The notes: generated by a model from the sequence alone, not told the origin. A DNA stretch of 64,000 bases from an uncultured Arachnia sp. (GCA_947493995.1 CANLTJ010000001.1:62001-126000), one strand, 5' to 3'; shown: positions 35,523 to 45,800, counted from the stretch's first letter. Numbers and translations: made by a program.

Positions 35523-35960
35523 ATGTGGTGGATCGCTTGGTTGATCGTGGCGGTGGCTCTCGGCGTCGCTGAAGCCTTCTCGCTGACGTTGGCGTTCGGC
35601 ATTCTCAGCGCCGCGGCCCTGCTGGCTGCCGTGGTCGCGGGGTTCGATGCCCCCATGGTGGTCCAGCTGCTCACCTTCTCGGCTGCCTCAATGGCTGGCT
35701 TGTTCGTCGTTCGTCCCATTGCTCGCCGACACATGTCCCGGCCACCGCTGACCCGCGACGGCACTGACGCCCTGGTGGGGAGAACGGCGACGGTGCTGGA
35801 GGAAGTCACCGCCAAGCGTGGGCTGATCAAGCTTTCTGGCGAGAACTGGTCGGCTCGTCCGCTCGACGAGCACCTTGTGATCCCACCAGGAGCGGCCGTC
35901 GATGTGATGGAGATCGAAGGCGCCACCGCAGTCGTCTACCCACGGGACCTCCTGCCATAG
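35523..35960 (+). CDS. NfeD-like membrane protein
   Basis: A 145-residue short NfeD protein: two or three N-terminal hydrophobic helices (MWWIAWLIVAVALGVAEAF and following, to about residue 65), then an OB-fold C-terminal domain (LVGRTATVLEEVTAKRGLIK to VMEIEGATAVVYP) on the cytoplasmic side. NfeD proteins pair with SPFH/stomatin proteins, which is exactly the context here: the next gene starts 20 bases downstream. The ATG at 35523 is preferred because GGAGG (35510-35514) is eight bases upstream. A TTG at 35508 overlaps that ribosome site and is less likely. The pair is thought to organise membrane microdomains or control membrane proteases. Confidence 0.88.
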   Translation: MWWIAWLIVAVALGVAEAFSLTLAFGILSAAALLAAVVAGFDAPMVVQLLTFSAASMAGLFVVRPIARRHMSRPPLTRDGTDALVGRTATVLEEVTAKRGLIKLSGENWSARPLDEHLVIPPGAAVDVMEIEGATAVVYPRDLLP

Positions 35961-35980
35961 GAGCGAAAGGAAACCGAATC

Positions 35981-37117
35981 ATGGAGTTCATTTTTGTGCC
36001 GATCATCGTCGCAGCACTCATCATCGTTTACATGGTGATGCTGACGGTGAAAATCGTGCCGCAGGCCCACCGCTTCAACATTGAACGATTCGGCCGCTAC
36101 CGCACCACGCTGCAGCCCGGGCTGAACTTCATCATCCCGATCGCGGACCGGGTGCGCGACAAGCTCGACATCCGCGAGCAGGTGTTCCCGTCGACCCCCC
36201 AGCCGGTGATCACCGAGGACAACCTCGTGGTCAACATTGACACCGTCCTCTACTACCAGATCACCGACCCCCGCGCCGCAGCGTACGAGGTCGCCGACTA
36301 TCTGCAGGCCATCGACCAGCTCACCGTCACCACTCTGCGAAACCTGATCGGCAGCATGGATCTGGAAGAGGCGCTCACCTCCCGCGAGGCCATCAACGCC
36401 CAGCTGCGCACAGTGCTCGACGAGGCGACGGGAAAGTGGGGCATTCGCGTCAACCGGGTGGAGATCAAGGCCATTGATCCTCCCAACAGCATCAAGGAAG
36501 CCATGGAGAAGCAGATGCGGGCCGAACGGGACAAGCGCGCCACCATCCTGCACGCCGAGGGCGAACGGCAGTCGCGAATCCTCACAGCCGAGGGCACACG
36601 CCAGCAGGACATCCTTGTGGCCCAGGGCGATCAGCAGGCACGAATCCTGCGGGCCGACGGCGAGGCCAAGGCCATCGAACGCGTCTTCCAGTCCGTTCAC
36701 GCCAACGACGCGGACCCCAAGCTTCTCGCATACAAGTACCTCGAAACTCTTCCCGCTCTGGCCAATGGCGAGAACAACACCTTCTGGGTGATTCCCGGCG
36801 AGTTCACCGAGGCAATCCGCACCGTCACCGAGGCGTTCGGAGACAAGTCCGAGACGCAGCGGCCGGTCATGGATCGCCCAGCCGAGGCCGAGGCCGACGC
36901 CGAGGCGGAGCCCGAGACCGATGAAACTCCACAACTGGAGCACGGCGGCGCCCGCGCGATCGGACGCGATGAGAGCCGCGTGGCGATCGAGTCAATGGAT
37001 GCCACTGAAGCGGCCGATGAGGTGGCAAAGAACGCCGAGGCGGCGGTGAGTGAGGCCAAGGCTGAGGCAAAATCAGTTGAAGCTGCCGTGGGCGGACGAA
37101 GCTCCGGCTACGAGTGA
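35981..37117 (+). CDS. SPFH/stomatin-family membrane protein (QmcA-like)
   Basis: A 378-residue protein with one N-terminal membrane helix (residues about 4-24), a band-7/SPFH domain (VPQAHRFNIERFGRYRTTLQPG to about 190), a long coiled coil of Glu/Ala/Arg repeats (AERDKRATILHAEGERQSRI, repeated at LTAEGTRQQDILVAQGDQQARI), and an acidic low-complexity C-terminal part (PAEAEADAEAEPETDET). These proteins oligomerise into large rings on the membrane. It follows the NfeD gene as its usual partner. The acidic and Ala-rich tail (about 300-378) is longer than in many homologs. Beyond the TGA stop (37115-37117) the same frame stays open for another 77 codons and contains a copy of the EAAVSEAKAEA segment. 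Confidence 0.92.
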   Translation: MEFIFVPIIVAALIIVYMVMLTVKIVPQAHRFNIERFGRYRTTLQPGLNFIIPIADRVRDKLDIREQVFPSTPQPVITEDNLVVNIDTVLYYQITDPRAAAYEVADYLQAIDQLTVTTLRNLIGSMDLEEALTSREAINAQLRTVLDEATGKWGIRVNRVEIKAIDPPNSIKEAMEKQMRAERDKRATILHAEGERQSRILTAEGTRQQDILVAQGDQQARILRADGEAKAIERVFQSVHANDADPKLLAYKYLETLPALANGENNTFWVIPGEFTEAIRTVTEAFGDKSETQRPVMDRPAEAEADAEAEPETDETPQLEHGGARAIGRDESRVAIESMDATEAADEVAKNAEAAVSEAKAEAKSVEAAVGGRSSGYE

Positions 37118-37351
37118 GGTGAACACCGCCTGTTTCCATGCCTGACGGAGGCCTCGCGACGGGCGGAAGCCGCCGTGAGCGAAGCCAAGGCCGAGGCGCA
37201 GGCAGCGGTGTCCGTGACCTCGGGCTGGTCAGAACCGTGGCTGACGCCAATGCGCACCGACGTAATCACGCGGTGGCTCCCTCTGTTGGCTGGCCTCGGG
37301 GGGCGGGACACGATCGAGGCTGCATGGCTGTGTGAATCGATGAACGCCTAA
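37118..37351 (+). other. In-frame extension after the SPFH stop with a copied coiled-coil segment
   Basis: The reading frame of the SPFH gene continues from its TGA to a TAA at 37349-37351. The translation contains RAEAAVSEAKAEAQAAV, nearly the same as NAEAAVSEAKAEAKSVEAAV at the true C-terminus, followed by about 45 unrelated residues (SGWSEPWLTPMRTDV and on). It looks like a tandem duplication or a former longer tail cut off by a stop. No start with a ribosome site was found, so it is probably not a gene. Confidence 0.5.
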
Positions 37352-37387
37352 ACTCGGGGAACCAACATCCCTCCCCTTGGAGTTCAC

Positions 37388-38407
37388 ATGCCCCAACTGT
37401 TGACCCGTCGCACGCTCCTGGGAGGATTCGGCCTCGTGACGGCAGGCGGCCTGTTGGGCTGCGGCACCGACTCGTCCGCATCCGGTCGGGACGAGATCAC
37501 CTACCAGTTGTCCTGGACCCACTCGGTGCAGTTCGGTGGCACCTACATCGCGCAGGATCGCGGCTTGTTCGACGACCTCGGACTGGCGGTCAGCCTCGCT
37601 CCCGGCGGCCCCAATGTTGCCGGCGATGCCAACACCGTCAGCGGTGCCGCGTTGATGAACATCTCAGCAGCCGACGGCGTCGCGCGCTCGAACGCTGAGG
37701 GGGCTGGGCTGGTCATCATCGGCGCCCAGTACCAGAAGTCTCCCGCAACGATCCTGTCTCTCGCGGAGGCACCGCTGCGGCAGCCCCAGGACCTCGTGGG
37801 CAAGAAGATCGGCGTTGCCGGCACCGACACACCGGGGCTCACGGCTTTCCTCACCATCAACAACCTGGCCGAGGACCAGGTGGAGTTCATCCCGAGCCAG
37901 TACGATCCCGCCGTGCTCACGGCAAGCCAGGTCGATGGCATCTACTGCTTCTACAACGATCTTCCCGTGGCCCTGGACGTCCAGGGCATTGAGGGATACT
38001 CGATGCTGTTGGCTGACTTCGGTTACAACCCAATGAGCCAGACCTACACCGTCCTGCGCTCCAGCCTTGAGGACGAGGTGAGACGGGATCAGATCGTGCG
38101 CCTGCTGCGCGGAGATGCGCAGGGCTGGCAACTTTACAAGGACGATCCACAGGCCGCGGCCGAGCTCGCCGTCGACAGCTACCCGGATGCCGGTCTCGAC
38201 CTGGAGACGCAGCGCAGGCAGGCAGAGGTACAACTCGACATCATGTTCTCCGAGGCGACTGAGGAGAACGGGTTCGGCTGGTTCACCGAGGAGCAGGTCG
38301 AGAACAATCTGGAATTGTTCACGCTGTTGGGCATTGACGGCGCCACTGCTGAGCTGTGGGATCACTCGATCCTCGACGAGGTGTATCGGGACGGACCCAG
38401 CGCGTGA
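37388..38407 (+). CDS. NMT1/THI5-like ABC transporter substrate-binding lipoprotein
   Basis: A 339-residue extracytoplasmic binding protein. It has a twin-arginine-like signal (TRRTLLGGFGLVTAGG) with a lipobox LLGCG, then the NMT1/SsuA-type domain with the start YQLSWTHSVQFGGTYIAQDRG, the phosphate-like loop GKKIGVAGTDTPGLTAF and the closing region FTLLGIDGATAELWDH. The YIAQDRGLFDDLGLAVSL pattern is common to thiamine-precursor, riboflavin and aliphatic-sulfonate binding proteins. The substrate is not certain. A pyrimidine or flavin precursor is most likely, but no TPP or FMN riboswitch was found in the 270-nt region before it. GGAG lies five bases before the ATG. It overlaps the ATP-binding gene by GTGA. 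Confidence 0.87.
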   Translation: MPQLLTRRTLLGGFGLVTAGGLLGCGTDSSASGRDEITYQLSWTHSVQFGGTYIAQDRGLFDDLGLAVSLAPGGPNVAGDANTVSGAALMNISAADGVARSNAEGAGLVIIGAQYQKSPATILSLAEAPLRQPQDLVGKKIGVAGTDTPGLTAFLTINNLAEDQVEFIPSQYDPAVLTASQVDGIYCFYNDLPVALDVQGIEGYSMLLADFGYNPMSQTYTVLRSSLEDEVRRDQIVRLLRGDAQGWQLYKDDPQAAAELAVDSYPDAGLDLETQRRQAEVQLDIMFSEATEENGFGWFTEEQVENNLELFTLLGIDGATAELWDHSILDEVYRDGPSA

Positions 38408-39210
38408 GTTCGGAGTACGCGCAACGCACGGCACCGGAAGTCATCTGCACGGCTGTCGGAAAGACCTTCCCCACGGCGAACGAATCCTTCGTGGCCATTG
38501 AGGAGCAGGATCTGCGCCTGGATGCCGGGTCGGTCACAGCCCTCGTCGGACCGTCCGGCTGCGGAAAATCAACGCTGCTGCGCATCATTGCGGGGTTGGA
38601 ACGCCCCGATCCGGGTGGCTCCGTCAGTATCGACGGAGATGCACCACTGCAGCTGCGCCAGCGCGGCGAACTCGCGATTGCCTTTCAGGACGCGTCCCTC
38701 CTGCCGTGGCGGACAACCGCCGGCAACGTGGCACTGGCGCAGAAACTTGCCCGACAACCGGTCGATGACGAGCGGGTCTCCGAATTGCTGGAAACCGTCG
38801 GGCTCGCGGGCTTCGAGGATGTCCGCCCCGCAGCCCTCTCCGGCGGCATGCGTCAGCGGGCTGCGATCGCTCGTTGCCTCATCACAGTACCGCGGCTCCT
38901 GCTGCTCGACGAACCGTTCGGGGCGGTCGACGAACTCACCCGGAGACGGCTCAACATCGAGCTTCCGCCCCTGTGGTCCAGTGCGACGACGACCACGCTG
39001 CTGGTCACCCACTCCATCACCGAGGCCGTCCTGCTGTCCGACCGGGTGCTGGTGATGTCACCCCGGCCCGGGAGGATCGTGGCGGACCTGCCCGTCGACC
39101 TGCCGCGACCGCGCCGCGTGGACCACCTGCACAGCGACGGCTTCGGGCGGCTCGTGACTCGCATCGAGGCACTGCTCGGTGTCGATGAGTACCTCAGCGA
39201 GGGTGCTTGA
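38404..39210 (+). CDS. ABC transporter ATP-binding protein (nitrate/sulfonate/pyrimidine-precursor type)
   Basis: A 268-residue ATPase that drives the transporter encoded by its neighbours. The Walker A motif is GPSGCGKSTLL, the Q-loop FQDASLLPW, the signature LSGGMRQR, Walker B LLLLDEP and the switch His in LLVTHSITEA. The sequence is of the SsuB/TauB/ThiZ group. The GTG start at 38404 overlaps the binding-protein stop in a GTGA junction, which is better than the upstream ATG at 38356 that lies inside the preceding gene. The three genes form one operon with the binding protein first. Confidence 0.93.
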   Translation: MSSEYAQRTAPEVICTAVGKTFPTANESFVAIEEQDLRLDAGSVTALVGPSGCGKSTLLRIIAGLERPDPGGSVSIDGDAPLQLRQRGELAIAFQDASLLPWRTTAGNVALAQKLARQPVDDERVSELLETVGLAGFEDVRPAALSGGMRQRAAIARCLITVPRLLLLDEPFGAVDELTRRRLNIELPPLWSSATTTTLLVTHSITEAVLLSDRVLVMSPRPGRIVADLPVDLPRPRRVDHLHSDGFGRLVTRIEALLGVDEYLSEGA

Positions 39211-39214
39211 CCCC

Positions 39215-40855
39215 ATGCCCGTCCAGACCCACCCCGCCACGCCACCCACGCAGGAGCAGATGCCGGATGTACGTCGGAGCGAGCGACGGTCGTTCGCAAC
39301 AGCCCGTGTCGTAGCGGGTTGTGCACTGTTCATAGGCGTCTGGGAAGTGGTCGGGCGAACCATCCTGGCTGGCCGACACCTGATAGGCGTTCCCTCCGGC
39401 ATGCTCCTCAAGATCGTCGAGAACACCGACGTCTACGGACGCGCCCTCTTCTACACCACGCGAGAAGCATTCATCGGCTACCTCCTCGGTGCTCTTGCGG
39501 CCCTGCTGCTGGCGCTGCTGGTGGTGCTGCTGCCGTCGCTGGAGCGGATGGTGTTGCGACTGGCACTGGTGGTCTACTGCCTTCCGCTCGTGGCACTTGG
39601 GCCGTTGCTTCGGCTGGTGTTCGGCTTCGGGGACGGACCGCAAATCACCCTGGCGGCTCTGGCCGTCTACTACCTGACGCTCGTCCCACTGCTCGTCGGC
39701 CTGAGGGCGATGCCGCGGTCGTGGCTCGACCTCACCGCCTCCTACGGCCGCGGCAGACTGACAACGCTCACAACGGTTCGGGCCCGTGCGTCGCTGCCCT
39801 ATCTGATGGCTGGGCTCCAGGCATCGGTGCCGGCGGCGTTCCTCGGCGCGCTGGTGGGAGAGTTCACCGGCGCTGAACGAGGGCTCGGTGTGCTGTCCAT
39901 CCTGGCGCTGCGGAGCCTCGACACCGATGGGCTGTGGGCCCTCATGCTGCTCAGCACCGTCGTGTCACTGGCGGGATACACGGCCGTCTCCCACATTGCC
40001 CGTCGTGTGTCGACGGAACAGCCGACGGTACTGCTCACGCCTCCCGGTCCCACCAGGGCGGAGCGGCCGTGGCGACGTCGGATGCAGGGTGCCATCGGAG
40101 TTCTCGTCGCGGCAGTGTTGGTGCTGGCGGTCTGGACGGGGCTGTTCGGGTTGTTGGGGCTCGATCCCTACTTTGCGAAGCGTCCCTGGGACGTGTGGCA
40201 GTGGCTGGTGACCTCTCCCGAAGCCAGCACCCATCGCGCCGAACTGCTCGCCGCCACCCGCGAGACCCTCGCCGTCGCGATTCCCGGCTACTTCGTCGGA
40301 CTCCTGATGGGCGTGGCACTGGCGGCCGCGTTCTCGCTGTCGGTCCGCGTGAGACGCACGCTGACACCCGTGGCGGTGGCACTGCGGTGCGTGCCCATCA
40401 TCGCCATCGCTCCGCTGCTGGTGGCGGCCCTCGGCCGCGGCTCGTTCGGGACGGCTGTGGTGGTGGCGATCCTGACGTTCTTCCCCACGCTGGTGTCCTG
40501 CATGTCCGGGCTGGCCCAGCTGCCGGGACAGGTGGCCGACGTCTTCGCCACCTACGCGACGCCGACGCCGCGGGTGCTGCTTCTCGGACGGCTGCCGGCG
40601 ATGGCTCCGTCGTTCTTCGCCTCCGCCCGGATCGCGGCGCCCACCGCACTGCTCGCCGCGACCGTCGCCGAGTGGCTGGCCACCGGCACCGGTCTGGGAA
40701 ACATGATGGCGGTGGATGCGGCGACGAGCCGGTACACCTCCCTGTGGTCCACGGTGGTGGTGGTCACACTGATCGCGCTCGTGGGGCATGCGATCGTCGA
40801 GTTCGTGGAGCGACGGGTGCTGCGGGTGTTGGCTCCCGAGCAGATGCAGTGGTGA
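39215..40855 (+). CDS. ABC transporter permease with two fused membrane domains
   Basis: A 546-residue permease with two copies of the BPD_transp_1 domain in one chain. The first (about 70-265) has the coupling-loop pattern ALPYLMAGLQASVPAAFLGA-like around RASLPYLMAGL, and the second (about 340-540) has LGRLPAMAPSFFASARIAA. Each has five or six helices. Usually two separate or identical subunits are used, so this fusion makes a complete channel from one gene, as known in some thiamine or riboflavin-type importers of actinobacteria. The start is uncertain: the ATG at 39215 follows the ATPase stop by 4 nt with GAGGG eleven bases upstream, while GTG 39179 or ATG 39185 would overlap the previous gene. 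The gene is convergent with the glycosyltransferase downstream. Confidence 0.87.
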   Translation: MPVQTHPATPPTQEQMPDVRRSERRSFATARVVAGCALFIGVWEVVGRTILAGRHLIGVPSGMLLKIVENTDVYGRALFYTTREAFIGYLLGALAALLLALLVVLLPSLERMVLRLALVVYCLPLVALGPLLRLVFGFGDGPQITLAALAVYYLTLVPLLVGLRAMPRSWLDLTASYGRGRLTTLTTVRARASLPYLMAGLQASVPAAFLGALVGEFTGAERGLGVLSILALRSLDTDGLWALMLLSTVVSLAGYTAVSHIARRVSTEQPTVLLTPPGPTRAERPWRRRMQGAIGVLVAAVLVLAVWTGLFGLLGLDPYFAKRPWDVWQWLVTSPEASTHRAELLAATRETLAVAIPGYFVGLLMGVALAAAFSLSVRVRRTLTPVAVALRCVPIIAIAPLLVAALGRGSFGTAVVVAILTFFPTLVSCMSGLAQLPGQVADVFATYATPTPRVLLLGRLPAMAPSFFASARIAAPTALLAATVAEWLATGTGLGNMMAVDAATSRYTSLWSTVVVVTLIALVGHAIVEFVERRVLRVLAPEQMQW

Positions 40856-40909
40856 GAGAGGCCCGATTCTGAGGAGACGTCCCGGCGGGTTCCTGGGCGA
40901 CGATGGCCG

Positions 40910-41950
40910 TCAGGCGAGGGTCGACGCAATGGTCCGGGCGGCATCCATCCACGTCGGCAGATAAGCCCTGTGATGCGTTGCCTCGCTCCGCCACCGATCT
41001 CGTAGCTGCGGGTCGGTGAGCCATGTGCGCAATACGTCAGCCAGTGCGGCGGCATCCCCGCGCGGGAACGTGGACCCCACCCTCTGGGCTTCGACGGCGC
41101 CGGTGCCAGTGGCCACCACCGAGGGGATTCCCCGCGCCAGCGCCTCACTGACCACCATGCCGTAGGTCTCACTTCGGGAGGTGTGCACGAGGAGGTCGGT
41201 GCGCGCCCATGTGGCCTTCAACGCATCATCAGTTTGTGGACCGGGTACGTCAATGCGATCGGCGAGACCAGCACCGGCGATGCGCCGATGGACTTCTTCG
41301 CTGACATCCCGGTCGGTGATCGGCCCCACCAGCTGCGCCGTCCACTCAAGATCGCGCAGAGAATTGAGCGCGTCCACGAAGGTGAGGGGGTCCTTCTGGG
41401 CGGTGAGCCTTGCCAACCAGAGCAGCACGGGAGCACCACCGTCGCGGACCGACCCCGGGGCAATCTCTGCTGGTTGGACCCCCGGGTGCGCGACCTCGGC
41501 ATCGTGTCTCCCGTACCGGGCCGACACTTCCGCGGCGGCCCATTCGCTGGTTACCACGACGTTGCTCGCCGCTTGGACAGCTTCCGCCTCCGTGGCGGCA
41601 AGTCGTTGCCGGTGGCCCGAGGACAACGCCGGATCGTCGCTGGGGAAGTAGTGCATGAGCAGCGTGATCCGACGTTCGGCCGCGGTGGCGGATCTGATCA
41701 CCTCCGGTGCTGCGGAGCCAACGATGTTGTCAACCAACCAGTCGTTTCCGGCCTCAAGCACCGCTGCGAACCGTTTGTGGTCGTCGGGTTCCGGGCACGG
41801 CCACGGGCCCGCGAGGTCGTGTTCGCTGAGGTCCACCCCCTGCGATCGGAGCGCTGCCGCCAGTTCGTTGTCATAGAGATTGCCACCACTTGGTGAATCG
41901 CTCCGCCACCGGACGAAGTCGATTCGGCCACGGCCTGCTGCTTCCGTCAT
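40910..41950 (-). CDS. Glycosyltransferase family 4 protein
   Basis: A 346-residue soluble GT-B transferase. The N-terminal half starts IDFVRWRSDSPSGGNLYDNEL and includes the acceptor-side Rossmann fold, and the C-terminal half has GAPVLLWLARLTAQKDPL and the nucleotide-sugar signature SRSETYGMVVSEALARGIPSV with the conserved Glu residues. It probably moves a sugar from a nucleotide donor to an unknown acceptor. The ATG at 41950 has GGAG four bases upstream, and the long upstream extension in frame is antisense to nothing but unlikely. The gene stands alone: no other cell-envelope or sugar-nucleotide gene is adjacent. The 203-nt space to the divergent PEBP gene holds no recognised site. Confidence 0.82.
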   Translation of the reverse strand: MTEAAGRGRIDFVRWRSDSPSGGNLYDNELAAALRSQGVDLSEHDLAGPWPCPEPDDHKRFAAVLEAGNDWLVDNIVGSAAPEVIRSATAAERRITLLMHYFPSDDPALSSGHRQRLAATEAEAVQAASNVVVTSEWAAAEVSARYGRHDAEVAHPGVQPAEIAPGSVRDGGAPVLLWLARLTAQKDPLTFVDALNSLRDLEWTAQLVGPITDRDVSEEVHRRIAGAGLADRIDVPGPQTDDALKATWARTDLLVHTSRSETYGMVVSEALARGIPSVVATGTGAVEAQRVGSTFPRGDAAALADVLRTWLTDPQLRDRWRSEATHHRAYLPTWMDAARTIASTLA

Positions 41951-42153
41951 TGCTCTCCGTCGGTGTCTGGGCTCCATCGGTTCATGCTTGTGGACTGGCA
42001 CCGCTGTGAACCTGCTGGTACGCCCACCCACACTTGATTGAGCCCGTGAAGTCCCACTGCGTGTCCTGAACCACAACGGCGTCGCCAAAGGGTGCCCCGA
42101 CATGGCCCACCCGAGACGATAGATTGGTTGAAATTCTATGCCAAGGAGGACCC

Positions 42154-42681
42154 ATGGATCTGCAGCGTCCCGTTGCTCCCGACCCCTATGAACTTCTCCC
42201 AGCTGTGCCGTCGTTCGCCGTGACAAGCACGGACATCACTGATGGCCAGCCGATGGATCCGATGTTCACCCAGAGCGGTGCCAATATCTCGCCCCACCTG
42301 TCCTGGTCCGGTTTCCCGCGGGAGACCCGCAGCTTTCTGGTCAACTGTTTCGACCCGGATGCTCCCACCCCCGCAGGGTTCTGGCACTGGAGCGTGGTTG
42401 ACCTCGCGGTCACCGTCACCGAGCTGGCGCAGAACCTCGGTCAGAGCGATTCGGCACTTCCTGGCGATGCCTTCCATGTGCGCAACGACGGTGGCACCAG
42501 CGCCTACATCGGAGCCGCACCCCCAGAAGGTGACCGTCCGCATCGCTACAGCTTCGCAGTACACGCGCTGGACGTGGAGTCCCTCAACCTCAGCACCGAT
42601 GACAGTCCCACGAAAGTGGCATTTACAGCCCTGTTCAATACGATCGCCCGGGCCGTGATCACGCCGACATTCCAACAGTGA
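42154..42681 (+). CDS. YbhB/YbcL-type PEBP family protein
   Basis: A 175-residue cytoplasmic protein of the phosphatidylethanolamine-binding family. The landmarks are FTQSGANISPHLSWSGFP, the DPD anion-site motif in VNCFDPDAPTPAGFWHWSV, and PPEGDRPHRYSFAVHALD, which carries the conserved His. The function of the bacterial members is not settled, with roles proposed in kinase inhibition and small-molecule binding. The ATG at 42154 has a near-perfect AAGGAGG four bases upstream, so the longer frame from 42124 can be rejected. The convergent 163-nt space before the RND gene holds no clear terminator. Confidence 0.92.
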   Translation: MDLQRPVAPDPYELLPAVPSFAVTSTDITDGQPMDPMFTQSGANISPHLSWSGFPRETRSFLVNCFDPDAPTPAGFWHWSVVDLAVTVTELAQNLGQSDSALPGDAFHVRNDGGTSAYIGAAPPEGDRPHRYSFAVHALDVESLNLSTDDSPTKVAFTALFNTIARAVITPTFQQ

Positions 42682-42844
42682 CCCAGGGGAGCACTGATCA
42701 CTGCTGTTCTCGGCGAGGACTTGGCCGGGCTTCGATGAGATGGTGTCACGACAACTGGTGCGTTGCGCGTCCTCTCCGTGGCTGACGGGTACCGTCCTCA
42801 CTCGTTCTGGGACCCGCCCGCCGACGGATGCGGATGAACACTGA

Positions 42845-45800
42845 TCACGGCGCGACCGTGGTGTCCACCTCTGCGCGTCGTGGTGCGGGCTGTTCGGGCT
42901 CACCGTCCATCGGCTGTGGTGTGCGACCGTGTCGCTCCTTGACGCCCTCGATCATCGAGTAGAGCACCGGGACGATGATCAGCGTGATCAGCGTCGACGC
43001 GATGAGGCCGCCGATGACCGCGATCGCCATCGGGCCGGAGACGAAGCTCGATTGGCTTGAAAGACCCAGCGCGGGCGGGACCATGGCCATGATCGTCGCT
43101 GCGGCGGTCATGATGATCGGGCGGACACGGTTCTGCCCGCCGTTCAGCAGTGCGTCATCAAGGGCCATGCCATGGCGTCGGTACTGGTTGACGAGATCGA
43201 TCAACACGATGGCATTGGTGACCACGATGCCGATCAGCATCAGCACGCCCACCAGGCTTGGCAGACCCAGCGGAGTGCCGGTGATCAACAGGGCAAGGAT
43301 GGTGCCGGTGGCCGCGAAGGGAATCGACACCAGCAGGATCAACGGCTGGATCAGCGACTTGAACAGCCACACCAGCACCACATAGATCAGCAGGATGGCT
43401 GCGATCATCGCGAGCCCCAGTTGATTGAATGCCTCGTCCACGTCGGCGGTCACGCCACCGATTTCCCACGTCACTCCGTCGGGCAGATCGAGGTCCTCCA
43501 TCGCGGCGCGCACCTCTTCGCCGACAGCGCCGACATCGTCGCTGCTGACAGGTGTGGCGGAGATGGTGATGGTGCGTACTGCGTTCACCGTGGAGATGGC
43601 GGGCACGATGTTGACCCGCTCGACGTCGGCAATCGCGGACAGGGCGAACCCACCAAGATCCAGGTTCTCGACGTCCTCGACGGTCTCGACGGCGCTACCC
43701 GTCTCCAGGTAGAGGTCGAGGTCCGAGCCGTCGAGTGTGACGGCGCCGAACGGAAAGTCGGTGGTGCTGGCGGCGATCAGACCGGCAGCCTCGGTGGCCG
43801 AGAGTCCCAGAGCGGCGGCATCCTCGCCGCGTACCGAGACCTCCAGGCTGGGGGCCGTGGCTTCGAAGTCGGACGTGGCGCTGCTGACCGAATCGAGCGA
43901 GGACAGGGCCTCGACGATCTGTTCGCTCGCAGCTGCCTGGGTTTCATCGTCGAGAGCGGTGATGGTGACGTCCACGGTGTCAGAGCCGAGCAGGCTGCCG
44001 GAGTCGACAACCTCAAGGTCACCACGGGTGTCGTCCGCTTCCTCGTGTGCATCCAGCGCTTCGGTGATCTCAGTGGCGAGTTCCGACTGGTCGGCCTCCA
44101 CATCGGTGGTGATCGTGTAGCTGATCTCATTCTGGGAGCCGCCGCCACCGAACCCGAACTGGTTGCCTCCGACGGTGGTCTGGATGCTCTCCACGCCTTC
44201 GACGTCCCGCAGCACTTCTTCGGTCTCCTCGGCCGCGGCGACGGAGTCCTCCAGCACGGTGCCAACCGGGAGGGTCTGTGAAGCCTGAATGTTGTTCATC
44301 CCGGATTCGCCGAGCAGGTTGATCTTGAGCAGCGGGAACATGGCAATGCTGCCCCCGAAAATGGCGATTGCGAGGATCACCGTCACGACGCGGTGTGAAA
44401 GCGCCCAGGAAAGCCCCGGCCGGTAGAGCCGCGCGAGCCAGCCCTTGGACGCGGCGTACATCGGGTCCTCGCCGGTCTCCTCGAGGTCGTCGTCAGCATC
44501 GTCGGCCCTGCCCCGCATGAACCAGTATGCGAGCACCGGCACGATGGTCAGCGACACGAGCAGAGAGCCGGTCAGCGCCAGCACGGTGGTCAGCGCGAAG
44601 GGGCGGAACAGTTCGCCGGCCAGTCCGGGGACGAGCGTGATGGGCAGGAACACCAGCAGCGCCACCACGGTGGAGGACACGACGGCACTGGCAACCTCGG
44701 TGACGGCGTCGACGATTGTGGCGAACCGGTTCTTCACGGAGAACCCGAGGTGCCGCACGATATTCTCGATCACGACGATGGAGTCATCCACCATGCGGCC
44801 GATGGCCAGCGTCAACCCGGCCAGCGCCATGATGTTGATGGTGGTGTTGGTGGCCAGCATGCCGATGAAGGCGAACAGCAGGGACAGCGGGATGGAGATG
44901 GCCGTGATCAGAGTCGGGCGCAGTGCCCACAGGAACAGGAAGATCACGACCACGGCGAAGCCGAGACCCCAGGCACCCTCGGTGGCGAGACCGCTGATCG
45001 ATTCCTGGATGAACGGGGCCTGATCGAAGACGACGGTGAACTCGGTGGCGGACCCGATCGATGCGGCAGCCCGGTCCAGGATGGTGGTGACACCGTCGGA
45101 CAGCTCGACGAAATTGGCTCCCGTCGTCGGGATGATGAGCATGGTGATGGACTCGCGACCATCAGTGCGAGAGACGGATTCGACGTCCGCCGTGGTGAGC
45201 TCGACGGTACTCACGTCGTCGAGGGCCACGGGTGTGCCATCGGCGGCGTCGGGGATGACTATCAGCTCAGCCAACTCGTCGACGCTGCTGAAGGCGTTAC
45301 CGATGGTGATGTCCAGCTCTACGGTGCCGTCGGTCACGCTGCCACCGGGCAGCACGACGCCCGCATCGTCGAGCGCGGAGGTGATGTCGCCCTGCGTCAC
45401 TCCGTTGGCCGCCATCGCTGCCTCGTCGAGTGTGATGCGCACGATTTCATCCGCGGCACCGATGAGCTGCACCGTCGCGACGCCCGGGACCGATCCGATG
45501 TCTGCAAGCGCGGTCAGGTCCAGGCGACGGGCCAGTTCGGGAGTGTCCAGGTCCGAGGCAACCGAGACGATCATGGCGGGCAGGTCCCCTGAACCGCCGG
45601 TCAGCACTTGTGTGGTGGTGCCCTCGGGGAGTTGCGACTCGAGCCGGGAGATGAGCGCGTCGGCCTGCGATGCGGCGCGGTAGATGTCGGACCCGTAGTC
45701 CAGCTCGACGTTGATCGTGGTGAAATTCGACCTGCTGGTTGCGCTGGTGCCCTCGACGTTGTCGAGAGTGCGCATCTGACGCTCGATGGGGTCGGCGACG

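Noticed and set aside
37118..37387. Possible TPP or FMN riboswitch before the NMT1-type transporter
   Set aside because: No CTGAGA or other conserved core of either riboswitch was found. The region is explained better by the copied SPFH tail.
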